Source of the DNA: Nilaparvata lugens
Taxonomy: Eukaryota; Arthropoda; Insecta; Hemiptera; Delphacidae
Length of the DNA: 64,000 nucleotides
NCBI RefSeq assembly: GCF_014356525.2
Contig: NC_052504.1
Coordinates: 67,335,883 to 67,399,882, forward strand
Reading direction: 5' to 3'
In this document: positions 12,701 to 27,000 of the stretch, piece after piece
How positions within the stretch are numbered: position 1 is the stretch's first letter
How the letters are laid out: the number at the start of each line of letters is the position of its first letter
Program-made: the position numbers and the translations under genes
Notes under the pieces: generated by a model
What the model saw: the letters and a program-made list of their open reading frames with translations, nothing else
Told to the model about the DNA's origin: nothing
Database searches by the model: none

Positions 12701-15700
12701 TATTCCTCCATTGTTGCCTCTGGACATTTGGTCCTTTTGAATCTTGAGCGTTTAATTTATTTATTCATTTTCAGTTTTCCTCACTGATAAAAATAACAGG
12801 AACCTGTGAAAACATATTTTTACTACAAAAGAGTATTAGGCTAAATTATTTTAAAAGTTGTTGATTATTTATGAACAAAATGGTTAAAAATTCTTCCCCA
12901 ATTTAGATTTATGATATTCCTTGAGTGATTTCAGTTTTGATAGCTCTTTCTCAATTTCAAATATTAACTTATCAATATCACCAGAAACTAATAGTACAAC
13001 GGTATCTTTACGCTATGCTATCTCTAGAATACTCAAGTTTGTATCTCAAGATGATGGAATGATGAAATAAAAGTGTGGTTTCCGTTTCCAACAAGTGGTT
13101 TATTGAGACGATTGTGGTCAATTCATCAGCTAGCTCTGGCTAGTCAATTACTTTGTACTGCTGACTCTATCAATACAGAGTATGGCTTCAAGCAATCAAT
13201 GTAGCCAACCGATCGCATCCCGCCCCGCAGTTCGCAGACACTTGGAGCCGTTGCCTAAACTTAATAAAGCCTTGGCCTTGATGAGATTCTGTTTTATTTA
13301 CAATTACATTGCTTATACATGTTACATTGTTTCAGCAATATGTGTGCATTATTTATAACTATAACCTTGTACAAAACGTCTTTATTTTTCTGTTCAATCG
13401 TGCATCCTCACGTTATTGCGCAAAATACTAATTTGAATAATAATTTGTAAACTGCTAGCTGTAAATAATCTAGGATTAAGAATAGGGATGTGTATCCTTG
13501 TTTTAAACATTCTTGAATTGGTAATTATCATTATCTGTTTTCCTTGTAGCTGGAAATTTGATATTTTTCATTTTGTTATAACTCTCTGTTTTGTAATAAC
13601 TGGAGTTATTATTTAGCAATAAAATGATGTATCAATTACATCTTTTGTTAGTAGGTTATTATCTGTATTCTTTTTCTGGAACCTGTAACAAAATAAATTC
13701 TACAATTTTTGTTCAAAAGTAATTAAATAAGTCCTGATTTTTCCGCTTAGGTTAATTAATTCATAAAATGGTTGTTTATATTATTAACGATTTCCCTCTA
13801 AATTCGATAGCCTTCTTCCTATTTTTATTGTAGAGTTTTGAAGAATGTTAGTGGCTTGAAATGGTGCAATTCCTAAATTCAATTTTAGCTAGTTGAACCT
13901 GATCATACACTTGTAGTTGTAGCTCTGGTAAATATTCATATTGATCAAACTAGAAAATATGAATATTGATTTATGTTTAATGTTGAGATACTGTATTTAC
14001 ACAGCTCTCCATTGTAGCTAGTTCTAGGGTACATGTGTTTCACATGACTAGGTAATAGATTTTTTAAAAATAAATATATGTTAAATTTGTAATAGTTTAT
14101 GATTAACAATTCTGCAAATGAGTTCATCAAATAATATAAGTAGAAGAAAACTAGGCGAAATGTGGTTGGAATACAGTTTGGGAAAGATAATAATGTAAAA
14201 TCAGAGTATTCTATTTTTTTATATTGTTGTGTGAAGCTGGCTATTGAAATGAAAAGTAGTGTGTGTTGAAGTCAGAGAGTACGCATAATGATCTTGAATA
14301 TAGAGTACCTAATCTTTTGTATGCATTCTAGTTTCAGTATCTAATGGATGCTTACTTTTTCAGAAGCTAATTTTTCGACCTTCGAAGTTGAAAACAATGC
14401 AAACATCGTGGAAAGGGAGAAGACGAAACGAACTAGGCTCTACTATGCCGCTTTAACCGGTTAGTAAGTGAACTATCTGACCACTGGTTGACTTTGACCT
14501 TGTGCAACAACAATTTGCATTCTTGCATTCTGAATGCAACACCTATCCATATTTGATCCATCTTTAAATTATCAATATTTCATAGTATTTTAATTAGTTT
14601 GGATGAAGGTTTATTTGATAAGGCGTATAATTTAATATAAGAGTTGAGCATTAATCTGCTATCATTCCTCCAAACATTTTCTATGAATTTTTACCTTGAT
14701 CATCTCAATTTACTAAGAGATTAACAGATATTCATTAGGTATTGTAAATTATAAACATGAGATATTTTTAAATTTCTATCAATGGCTTTGAGGCTAATGA
14801 ACTAGTATTGGGTCTGTTTAATATTAAGTATTAAATACTTGATATTCTGTATTATTTTTCGAAGCTATTAAATTAGGAATCTCAATCAGAGGTTTTGAAA
14901 TTTACAAAGGCAATTCGGAGTTGCAAATAAAATCTCATTTTCAAAGCAGACTTTTTAGTTATATTGAGAAACTCTGTACAAGAATCACCGTCTGGCTAAA
15001 GCTACTGAGGGGACAAGGGTAAATGGTGTAAACTGTCAAGTTTATTAGTGAGAAAAGACATATAGGTACATTATTGCTGAAAACTTTTAGCAACTACGGG
15101 ACTAACAAGTCTATATCAAGAACCTGCTCTTGATAGTTCTTATAGGGTCTGGCGATTGCTATCAGAGCGGTCAAAGGAATCCATTTATGTATTCATAATT
15201 AACTCTGATCGTAGATCGCTCTCTGAATGACCAGGCCCTAAGAATACGCCCCTGATTCGCACATACTGTACTTGATTTTTTTGTTTGTGGAGATTAATCC
15301 ATAAACCAGTGACATTAAGTAGCTCACTTGAAATTCTGTTCACTATATTGTAAATTTGTGTTTGTTGAGAAATGTTTTTTCCGTTACAAATCAGAATATA
15401 CTCCGAAAATTAATAAAATAGCAGAATTCAAATAAAACAGGAAATTGAAAAATAGTAAAAAAGATGTGGCAAAACAAAGAATTGATTTTTAAGAATAAAA
15501 ATGAAAGCGTTTATCGAATCATACCGTACAGAATTCAGTTTTGTACGGTATATAAATATGTCAAATCATAACGGTATAAAAATATGTTGAATCAGAGTAT
15601 TCGTATACACAGTATAATACGAGTTTTTATAACACTGTTTGCAAAATTATTTTATTTTTCAAATTCACTATGCACTATTGTCAAAATCTGAGTGTTGTCA

Positions 15701-18700
15701 ATTCATCTGTATTGTTATCCTCTCACCTGTCATTCATCGATTGCATGAACTTTTGTTACCGATATTAATAGTTTCGAGTTATTCGATTAACTCAAAATGA
15801 TTACATTTTTGCCTCAACTACTCACAAATTGCCCGTTTTATCTCAAAATTATTTTAATGCAAACTTATTATATTCAACTGTTCACTAGGAGCACAAGCTA
15901 TTGAGCTACTACTTTAATATTGAGTGGAAGCGATTGCATTGGAATTATAAGTTGAAGCATTAAATGATAGTAAATGTTTATTTTATATAAACGTTTCATA
16001 CAATTTACTTTATGATAGTAAATGTAATATTGTATCATTCATGTACGGTAATTACCAGCTTACAGCTGTATTATTAAGGGATGAGGTATTTTAATGCATC
16101 TATCCACAATAAAGGAATCAAACTGAATGTTATTAATAATATTTTTTTAAATTGAAATGGGATTTTCAATGCTCAACATTGCAGTTAGTTTAAATTTACA
16201 CCTCAGCTCGAGTACAAAGTACTATCATTCTCCAAATTGATAGCTAGAAAGAAAAATTTACAGATTTCTTCTCTATTGTTGTGCTTTGTACTGTATCATC
16301 TGTGAAATAGAATAATTGAAAATGTTTCGTTTCATTGCAGATCATACAACTTTGATCAGTTCTAAGAATAAGCCCAAGCAGTTGAAAGACATTTAGCTGG
16401 GCTTGGGCTAGTATGACTCCTCCATGAAAATGGACTGTTCAAACACTTTAAAAGTTTAGTGCATCTCGTTCTAGATAATAAACACATATTCAGATACGTA
16501 TTATTTTGGTAGAATTTCTTCTTAAAATTGTAATTTATTTGCCTTGTTCGAAGTTTCTTTAAGTCAATTCATGTCAGATCTCAATCAGAATTTATTATTT
16601 TTCATTTCAGCAGAATGATTGATAGTAAAAAACCTTTTACCAGGTTCAGAATATCCTCTTTTTCTATTTTGCTATCAAGATTTATATTGATTTTGCAAGT
16701 ATGAGATCATCTTGCTTAGTACGATAGAGTATTAGTTGCTTAATCAACCTTCTGCACTTACTTTCTCAATCTTCTACATTATTTTTCATTTCTGATTAAT
16801 ATTTCTCACTTATAAAATAGGATTGTTTGATACATTTATTTACTAATCAACTTTTTGAAATACTATTTTTATCTTACACGCATTAAGTGTATCTTCTCTT
16901 ATAAAATATACAGTTTCCTCTTTTAACATTGAAAGAACGGTATCTATTCGAAATAATCTATTCACAAATATTATACAGGCACTGTGGTTTTATTATACTT
17001 ATACCCAATATCATGCTATTGATTTGAACCGTTCTTGTTCTTGTCCTCATTTGAATGTAGTGGTATCCTTCATCAATGACTGCTTTATTCAATGAGAGTC
17101 TATCTCACACTGTCTTTGATTGTTATCATCATGTGATTACTCCCATCATTCATAATTTATGTGTAGAACTGAATAATTATCATAACGTAATGCTCATTCC
17201 TTATTATTTATAATATGTTATCGAATTCACTCTCAATCGATTATCAAATTAGTATTTGTTTGCTCGGAATTATAAGCTTCGTAAATTTTTAAATTTGTGA
17301 GCGTATATAATTATACATTTTGCAAGAAACAATCACAGCCCATAACTCACTCACTATCAAGCTATTTGATAGCTATTCGTACTACAGGTGAAGCAGAACC
17401 GATTAAGCAGTTTTTAGAAGCTGTAGAAGTGACTAAGGATAGATAGTCAAAATTGTTTTCCATTTTATAGACCGATAAAGCAGCAGCACATTTTATATTA
17501 ACTGGGTTTTGATAATAATGTCCTGAAGATGAGCATCAATACATTGTTGGAGACAAATTATAAAATTTTCATTAGCTCTAGCACAAATGTCGCGTCGTAT
17601 AGCATTAAATTCATCAATGATTATTTTTTTGTGGTGATAATTCGAGGGTTTTCTTCAGCTTAGTAGCGGAGTTATTGATTATTCACTTATCCATTAAGAT
17701 GAAACTGTGCCACGTCACTACTAAAGAAAGCGGCATTTGGAGGGATCTAAGCAAGCATGTTAATAAACATGCCTTGCTTATAATCATAAACTTATTTAGA
17801 TTATTATTATAGCAAGCATTTTTGCTCACACAAATTTTGTCGATTGCCATAGTCTGCTGGACGTAATTCTTGAGCAATCATTATTTTTAAAGGATAAAAC
17901 TTCAAATCGAAATGCGAAATTCGTCTCAAATTCTTGAGGAATCACTATTTTGAAAGGATAAAAAATCGAAATGCTGAATTAGTCACATAATCTGTCTCAA
18001 ACAGATCCCAAGTGCAATAGAATGTCGACGAGCAGAACGTTCCAGTGATCGTTGGACTACCTACTGTTTTCATCCTTATTAGCACAATTTTTCGACGACC
18101 AACGACCATTTGTGTCTGTTCCTAGTGTACTGCCAGTTTGCTCCAACTGCCGAAACCAGGACGAAATTGTGTTAACATTAGGAACGGAGTTGTTACGTGG
18201 AATGATGAACTGTAATTGAAAAGCTCGTTGTGTAGCTACCGTATCTCATATTAAAATTGTTTTCATAATAACCGCGAACGGAAAAACCACGATGAGCATC
18301 GGTCCAAATAATGTTGCCTATTCGAATGTATGAAAATAATGAACAAGAATTGACCATGGTGAAATTATAAATAAGTTACGTTTGATATGACAATCGAAGC
18401 AAACTGCTCAATCTGTTCTGACGCACCTTGTATGAATTATGACTTCATGAATCAATAAAGCGGTGTACAAGTTAGCTTTATTAACACAAGTTGAATGGGT
18501 TTGGTATGATTATTGGAATGTCAAGTCAAAGTCATGTTGAAAATGACTGAAATGTTGATCGTATAATAGTTGTTTAGTTTTTCAGTGCATATAGTAGTTT
18601 TTGCGATTAGTGTAAACGATATAAAAATAAATTGAAAAAATAATCAAATTAATCTAGTTCAATGGATGTGAAAACATTCATAACTTCATAATATCATATC

Positions 18701-20980
18701 CCACTTGTGCCGTTTTAGTACACCAGATATTATCCCAATAAAGGTGAAGGTAAAGGTAATAAGATAAAACTAGCTCCCAATTTTCAAAAGATTTTACTTC
18801 ATAACTATAGGTCGATTTTTTTATTAATAGATTGATCTAATAGTCAAATATTTCAAAACCAATGTGGTCTTAGTAATGAAGAAATTATAATTAGGCCTAT
18901 ATTATTAATTAATAATTTCTCTGGATGATGCACAACAAATCCAGAGTAGATAGTTTATCGAGTAATCTTAGATATCTCATGTATTATATTATATCATAAT
19001 TCATCTTATTACCCACTTCAAACAATTATTTTAATTTCAAAATATTTAGTATAGATGATAACCCACTACTATAGTAATTATTTTGAAACTAATAAAAACA
19101 TAGAAGCTTAGAAGATTTAATATTATGAAGGAGAGAAATAAGTAATTCTCATTAGGCTACTAATATTATGTCGGAGTGACATTAATACATAACCTACTAT
19201 TATAATTTGTATATTTACATTTCCTAATAGACAAATCAAATACATGATTAGAAAAGGACCAATAGGCCTAGCCCAAAACTCTTCCCTTTCCGAATTTTTA
19301 TAGAAGTAGGGTAGTAGGCTATGCCTGAAACGTAGGTTATGTTGCTAAATTTATATTGATTGAAACGTTCTTATCAAGTTTTGTTATATTTTGTATTTAA
19401 CTATGGAACATTCAATTTGAAAATGTGTTTTGTGGTTTGACAGCCAACCTGGCATTCTTCTCGTGCGGAGCATCGCTGTCTTGGACGTCGCCGACGCTGC
19501 CCCGGTTGACCAAGGGCCACGAGCCGTGGCTGCCACCAATCACCAGCGAGATCGGCTCGCTGATCGCCTCCTTCCTGATGCTGGGCGCCGCCACTGGGCC
19601 AGTGGTCGCCGGACTCCTGCTCAACAACGTCGGCCGCAAGAAGACGCTCATCACGTCAGCCGCCCTCCATCTGCTCTCTTGGATTGGTCTTGGCTTTGCT
19701 CCTAGCTTGGAGGTCATCTATTTGTGCCGATTCATTCAAGGGGTGGCCGTCGCTATTGCTTTCACAGCTGTGCCCATGTATGTCGGCGAAATAGCTGAGG
19801 TAAGTCTCATCATCCGACAACACTGTCAATCGAACAAAAGCTGAAACCTGGATTTTCTGATCATAATAAATGATCAACATATATGTTAACATATTGTGCT
19901 GCTGCGTACAGACTGCCCAACCTAACACACGCATTTCACTCTTCATCAGCTGATTATATATGTATTTTTACAGAAACAGTAAGAAATAATAAGCTTCATC
20001 AGCTGATGAAAAGTGCAATGCGCGTGTTCGTGCACTACCTCCGTAAACAAAGCCATTGTACATTCGTGTGACGTCAGTACAGGTTAGGGCTCCTACACCA
20101 ATAAAAACACTAGCTGATATAGATCAGCTGAAATCAACGAATTTTCAGTGGTGTAGGAGCCCTACCTGTAGTACTGACGTCACACGAATGCATTACGGCT
20201 TTGTTTACGGAGGTAGTGGTTCGTGGCACTGAAGTCTATACGCAGCTTGTGATTTCACTTGAGATATTCTAATATCAAATTGAAGACTATAAGCGTGTTC
20301 GTGGCGCTCAAATCTAAGCATCAGCTTGTGATCTCACTTCGAAGAATTCTAATATCAAATTGAAGTATTTATTACATTATACTTTTTTTGAGAAGTTGAA
20401 AACTTATTTCCCTTTTTTCCTTCTGCTAGCACTGTATAGTAAAAGCTGATCTTAGTGATTTGATCTTGCAAACAATTTTTATTTTTTTGGAGAAGTTGGT
20501 GAACTTATTTCACCTCCTTATTTCTACTAGCACTATGGTAAAAGTTGAGCTGAGTGGTTTGTGTCGTTTGTAATTTCATTACTTTGATTGAATAATGATA
20601 GTTTGCATGTCAGTTGAAATATTGTACCATATTGAGGCTCTGTAGTGTTCTTCCCACTGCCATGTACACAATGAAACTTGTGTTTTATCTTCATCAATGA
20701 GCGTATAAATATTCTATTTTTTCAAAATTGATTTTGATTTACTTTTTACTTGTTATACTCACTTGTAGACATGTAGGCTATAGAATAGTATAAAAATATG
20801 TTACAGTTATGACGTTTTTTAAATACATTTGAATTTTAACGTTTTTTTCACTTTCCTTGCCCTATTACCATAGGTAAGGAAAGTATTGCTTTCCAAAAAA
20901 AATCAAGGTACCCTAATTTCAAGAAGTTTTCTATACGTTTCAAGGTCCCCTGATTCCAAAAACATGATTTTTGGGTGTTG

Positions 20981-21035
<55 letters not shown>

Positions 21036-24000
21036 TGTGAACACGATAACTCCATTCCTAATCAACCGATTGACTTGAAATTTTAAACTCAAGGTCCTTA
21101 TACCATGAGGATCCGACAGTAAGAAATTCATTGAAATTCAATTCAAAATGGCGGAAAATTACTAAAAAACCATGTTTTTCACGGGTTTCTCGAAAACGGC
21201 TCAAACGATTTTCTTAAAATTCATACCATGGATAGCTATTTATAAGCCCTATCAACTGACATGAGTCTCATTTCTGGGAAAGTTGCTGGAGCTCCGTAAT
21301 ATTCTTGAGAAAAATGGCGGATAATTACTAAAAAACCATGTTTTTCACGATTTTCTCAAAAATGACTTACCGATTTTTTTCAAATTCATACCCTGTATTT
21401 ATCAGCTCTATCAACTGGCATGAGTCTCCTTTCTGGGAAACTAATGGGGGGTCCACCCCATCCTTGAGAAATGGACTTTGTAACCTCCTTCTCGTGCATT
21501 AGGTAGGTAGAGCAGTTCATAAAAATAACACATAGATATTTCATTTGTAGAACAGCTGTTTTAACGAATTTTAAAAAATCAACGAATTTCACAATTTACA
21601 CAAAGTAAAAAGTACTCTGAAAACAATTATAATATTATATACACATTATACAGAAGTCTGGATCGTAGTTTCAAATATGTTGCCGCCAATCGTCATTATG
21701 TTATTCCCCTAAATTATTCTCATCTAAGAATGGGGCTTACAGTACAATGAGCAAGGAAAGTTGTGTGAGAGTACCACACCATATTTTTGTAATTTTGTTC
21801 CAGTTAAGCTCGCATTATTGTAATTATCTAATATTAGTAGGTAACATTTTTTTATAAATAGCTAATATGGTGGCTAAAAGAGCCGTGGTCTAGTGGATAG
21901 AGTGCTTGCATAGCAGCCTAGAGATCCCCGGTTCAAACCCGCTCATAACCAAACGTTTTTGACCAGGTCACTCCCGTGTTATCGGATGACGTTAAACTGT
22001 CGGCCCCGGTTGAAGTATGACAGTAAGGCCCATTGACGGCTTAAATGATATAATTCAGGCGAGGTGAAACTTCCGTCAGCGACTCCCCAACAATAAAAGC
22101 CATATTATTATTATAGGAAATATTTTTCTATTCCATGAAAAAAATGTCTGCGGAGCACTCAACTGTAATTAATATATAGTTTTTTTTTAAACTAATATTA
22201 TTCTATTCCAAGGAGAAAATGTCTGCGGAGCACTTAACTGTAATTAATATAACTTTTTTTTTGCTTTTTGCTTTAGTGGTCTTATTTAAAGATTCTTATA
22301 ATAGATAGCCTAACTACTTCACTTGCATTGTAAATTGTAAGGCTAGAAAATATTTGGTGAACTTGGATTTAGAAATTCCTTCTGAATTGAAAACTTTTTC
22401 GAATATTTATAATAATACTTGATGAATTTGTACTAATCTAGTCATCTAATCTAGGCTATTCATTTTTTTTTAATAAACAGTTACTAGGTCACAACAAAAT
22501 ATTTTTAATTAACAACAAATAGATTATACAGTTGAACCTAGATGGAACTTCTATGAGCACTACAAATAATTCCCGGGCTGGCAAATAATTTTTGAATAAT
22601 AGCACTCATCGAATTTCCATCTAGCTGTTTACCCTGTTGTCAATATTTGCAGTAGCAGAAGTATTCGGGATGATTTACAATATTTAATTTGGATTTTTGT
22701 TCAATAATACCGTAATCATTAATCAGTAACCATTAAATCATTATTAGGAATTAGTGACTAAAATCATAGAGAAAAGATAGCATTCCATGGTATAGATCGT
22801 TTATGTTCCAATTTTCAAGCCGATTTTTTGTTAACTCAAGCCAATTACTGTCGACTGCTGTCTATTATTACTGTTTTGTTGGGGTGAGAGTGTAAGAACG
22901 ACACGGTTTGAGAGACTACCAGCGTCACATAGCTTCACGAAAAACAACTACTAGGACGATTTGCTTGAGTTAACAGTAAAATATGGAACATAAACGCCCT
23001 ATACCATTGGACATCTTTTTATGTTATATTTTATCTATGTTAATAGATTGTCAGTTCCAGTGATGAGAAGTGTGACCTACCAATTCCGTCCTAGTATGTA
23101 ATCATAAAGTGTAGGCTTAATATTTTTAACTATCAACAAGTGATTCCTCATAAAAAATAAAAATTCATTCTAAAAAAATATATATTTTATTCAATTTCCT
23201 TCCATAATAATTATTGTCCAGTTCTAATTATACTGACTTTGTATTATTGTAGCTTGAATGATACTTAGGGGAGTTTTTTTGTGAACAGCGAAAACTGCGT
23301 GCAGTGCTGGCCTCATCGTCGGAGGTGTTCCTTGCACTCGGCTACATGATGGAGTACGCGGTGGGCCCTTACCTGTCCTACGTGTGGCTCATTGTAGTCT
23401 CCTCCATCATGCCCATCCTCACATTCGTGCTCTTCTTCTTCGTTCCCGAGTCGCCGCACTTCCTGCTCCAGGCTGGAAACAAGAACAAGGCAATGAAGGA
23501 CCTGAGATGGTTGCGCGGAAATGTGTCTGTGACTGCGGCTAAGAGAGAAATTGCTATGATACAGGCAAGTATAGTTTGTCCAATGAGAATATCAACAATA
23601 TTAATTCAGGATAATATTTAATATCCCTATTCTTGCAAAATAACAAAACATTCATATTTCAGTCTGAGATCTTGGCCAGTTATTATATGATTGACTGCAA
23701 TAACTTTGCTTAGTGGCGATATTGTAAACAATGAATTAATGCTGAGGTTGATTATTTATTCCTTATTGAAAACTTTACCCACTATATTTTATAACTTACT
23801 GTACGGTGATTCAATTTAGATAATTCTACTAGAGTTTTTATTTCAAAAATAAAATATTGAAATTGAAACATAGATTTAATCACAACATTCCTTATTATGT
23901 TTTGTCCAATAAGCATTACAATTTCATTTTTGGATATTATTTATTTCACTTTAATTCTAATCAAATAAAATACAGAACTGGGGCTTTATTTATTGCTCAG

Positions 24001-27000
24001 TTCAGTTTAGTTTATGAATGTCTTCTTCATATTTTTATTAGCAATTACATTACAGTACGGTATAGATTTATTTTATCTCACAAGTTGTTCTTTGGATTAT
24101 AAAGCTTAAGGCCATCCATATACACCATCTACGTTTAACGTTAATCTACAATTACCAAAAGGTATGGTCGCATCCAATATAATGTGTCTCCGCGTTTAAA
24201 CGAACAATTAATCAATCTCCGAGATGGTGCATATAGGCCTAAATCAGCCAAATAACTATGTTTTCCATGGAACAAATTGACGTACTTACAGGATACAACT
24301 TGGCCCATTTTCTTATCCAGGTTTGGGTTGGTAGATGGTTATCTTGAACTGGTTATCATGAACAGTCCATTATTCTGTAGTAACAAATGTTATGACGCCT
24401 TTTTCGCTTATTCACGCTACCAGAAATGTGAAAAGTTAGCCTCCTATTTCCTGACAAAAATCGTTGTTTGGATTTTTTTTAAAGTTTTTCAGGAATACCA
24501 TTTATTGTACATGTCATCGATTAGTGTCATCCTCATGTCATCTATTAACTATTTATCAAAATTCTGGAGAGAAATAGTCCAGGCTCAGCCTAGTTTTTCC
24601 TCCATAGTCACAATTATTTCATGAATATAGTTTCTTGTACAATATGAAATAAATAAATATATTGATATTACAGGCGTCAATAGAACAAGGCCTCCATACA
24701 GGACAGCGATCTACATTCCACGACATCCTGTCGAGTCCGGGCAGTGTGAAAGCGATGTGGCTGTCATGTGGCCTGATGTTCCTGCAGCAGTTCAGTGGCA
24801 TCAATGTGGTGCTGTTCTATGCACAGCAGATCTTCGACAAGGCCGGCAACCTGCCTTCCGAGTACTGCGCCATGACTGTGGGAGCGGTCCAACTCATCTC
24901 AGCCTCCTTCACTCCTGCTCTAGTCAAACGCTTCGGTTTCAAAACTCCCTTAGCAGTGTCTGCTCTGGGAATGACCATTGCTCATGTGAGTTGCTCATAC
25001 ATAATATCCTATTTTCCTGTTCAATGTTCTATTTCAAGTATAAAACATTTTAGAACTAGGGTTATAACGATTTTTTTCAATTGCAGTAGCCCATTTTTTT
25101 ATTATTATTGTTATTATACTGATTATACTGCATTTCCTCACATCAGTATTATCATTAGAGACTGTTTAATCACATATATTGAGACTGATTATACAGTCTC
25201 TATAATATTAGTTTCAACAATTCTAATAGAGTAGTACGTAAATAAAGTTGAATGTATGAATAGGCTTTATAGGTATTTGCTAAAGCATGATTATACCCTA
25301 TATTCGACTATTCAACTTGTTGAGATAATATGCAATGAAACGAAGTTAGAGGCGTGCTGTTGCCACAGTTGGAAAATTTCGTTATCATAAAGCACTGATT
25401 ACACCGTTGTAATAACAAGCTATCTTTTATTGTAGAGATTAAGTCTAGCTGTGATTTCATTGGCAATTACTATTAGCTTCAGTAGAGCAACGCTATATCT
25501 AACTTGATTTATAATTAAGGTGATAAATTATAAATCATCACTTATAAATTACACTTCTTATGGAAATCATTATCTTTATTTTTCCGATATATTATCACAA
25601 AGTGTAGCATGTTTCAGATATAACTCTAACCAGTGTGAAATCCTACACACATGATTGAATAATATATATTTAATTTACCTTAAATACTATATTTTTCCAA
25701 TTCTTTAAACCTAGAATCAATTGAAATATTATCTCTTATTAACAACTTATATATTCTCTTTCCCTTCTCAATTAAGTAACTCAACTAAATTTCTTATTCT
25801 GTTCAGCTGCTTTATATAAGGCTATTCAATGAAACGATACAGTTCGCATAAAAAATTTTTCAAATTTCAAATTCAAATTTATTCACTCGAAATTCATACA
25901 AAATATTAACAAAAGTATAACAATTTACTTATTTTAGTAGATCAATTTACTTTTTTATTATCATTTTTTTAACGTCGGTTAGCCTACGCTTTTTCACATT
26001 ACACTTTTTTCGTAATTACGATATTACACCAAAGTGTTAGTTTTAATTTATTTCAAATTAAAATAATTGAGACTTTTTATTCTTATTTTGTTTGCTCTCA
26101 AATGTACAGTACAGTACCATTTAATTGAATACCAGGCGGCCGGGTAAGTTGTCATAAAAATGCTAAGAGACGTGTTCGATGAATTGGATCTTCCATTCGT
26201 TAAATGCACAGAGTGCAATCACATTAATTATTTTCAATATTTATTTAGAGATGAGGAGGGCTCTGAGAATTGCCAGTGTCATGGGTTTTCAGTAATTCAC
26301 CAAAATATTCGAAGCTACGGTAGAAATATAGATGAATTTTTAACTGTTTTACATGGACTTGAGCATAAATTTAATTGTATTATTTTAACCGAAGCATGGC
26401 TAAAAGATGAAAGTAACTTAATTTCAATTCCAGGATACAATTTATTCAGAACTTATAACAGCTTGAATTAGAGTGATGAATTGGTTGTCTATATTGATAG
26501 CGAGCATTTAATTGGCGGCCTGGCCACCTGTTTGAGTTTGAAGTTTGAATGGGCGGGTGCAACATGCGAGCTTCTATCCGTCTATCGCAGTCCGAACTCC
26601 AGCCTCTCTGATTTCATAGACGCACTTGAAATTTATTGTAATGAACATTCAAATAGCTCTATTCGGCTATTAGCCGGTGATATCAATCGCGACTTACTGA
26701 ATGTTGCTCCCAACTCTCTTGAAGAACGTTACGTGGATGTATTGAACGGCGCGGGTTATGTGGCATGCATAGATAAAGTCACTCGTTCCGCTAGTGGCAC
26801 ATGTATTGACCACTATTTTATCAAACTTCCGCGTACCTTCAAAGCATCATCCGTTATCTTACAGTCCTCTATAACAGATCACTATGCCATATGTTTTGAA
26901 TTTAGTATCTTCCAACTCACTCAAGCCCACGAATGTTAAATTCGTTTCAAGAACAGACTGGAACGAAATTTCAAAATCTCTCTCAAGCCAAAATTGAGAT

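Noticed and set aside
13060..13290. LTR-like patch (minus-strand AATAAACC...TGTTGG)
   Set aside because: No second copy, no TG...CA borders and no target duplication could be shown.
19412..19946. Minus-strand and alternate-frame ORFs over exon 3
   Set aside because: Shadows of the transporter coding sequence, whose + frame carries all MFS motifs.
20886..21131. Open frames with CVCV or THTH runs
   Set aside because: Same artefact, from the GT tract of the 20850-21790 repeat.
21880..21950. Possible functional tRNA gene
   Set aside because: Boxes A and B fit but no complete cloverleaf was seen, and the sequence runs on into a SINE body and tail.
24277..24624. 115-codon open frame before exon 5
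   Set aside because: Intronic, no family match, and not in a phase that joins the transporter.
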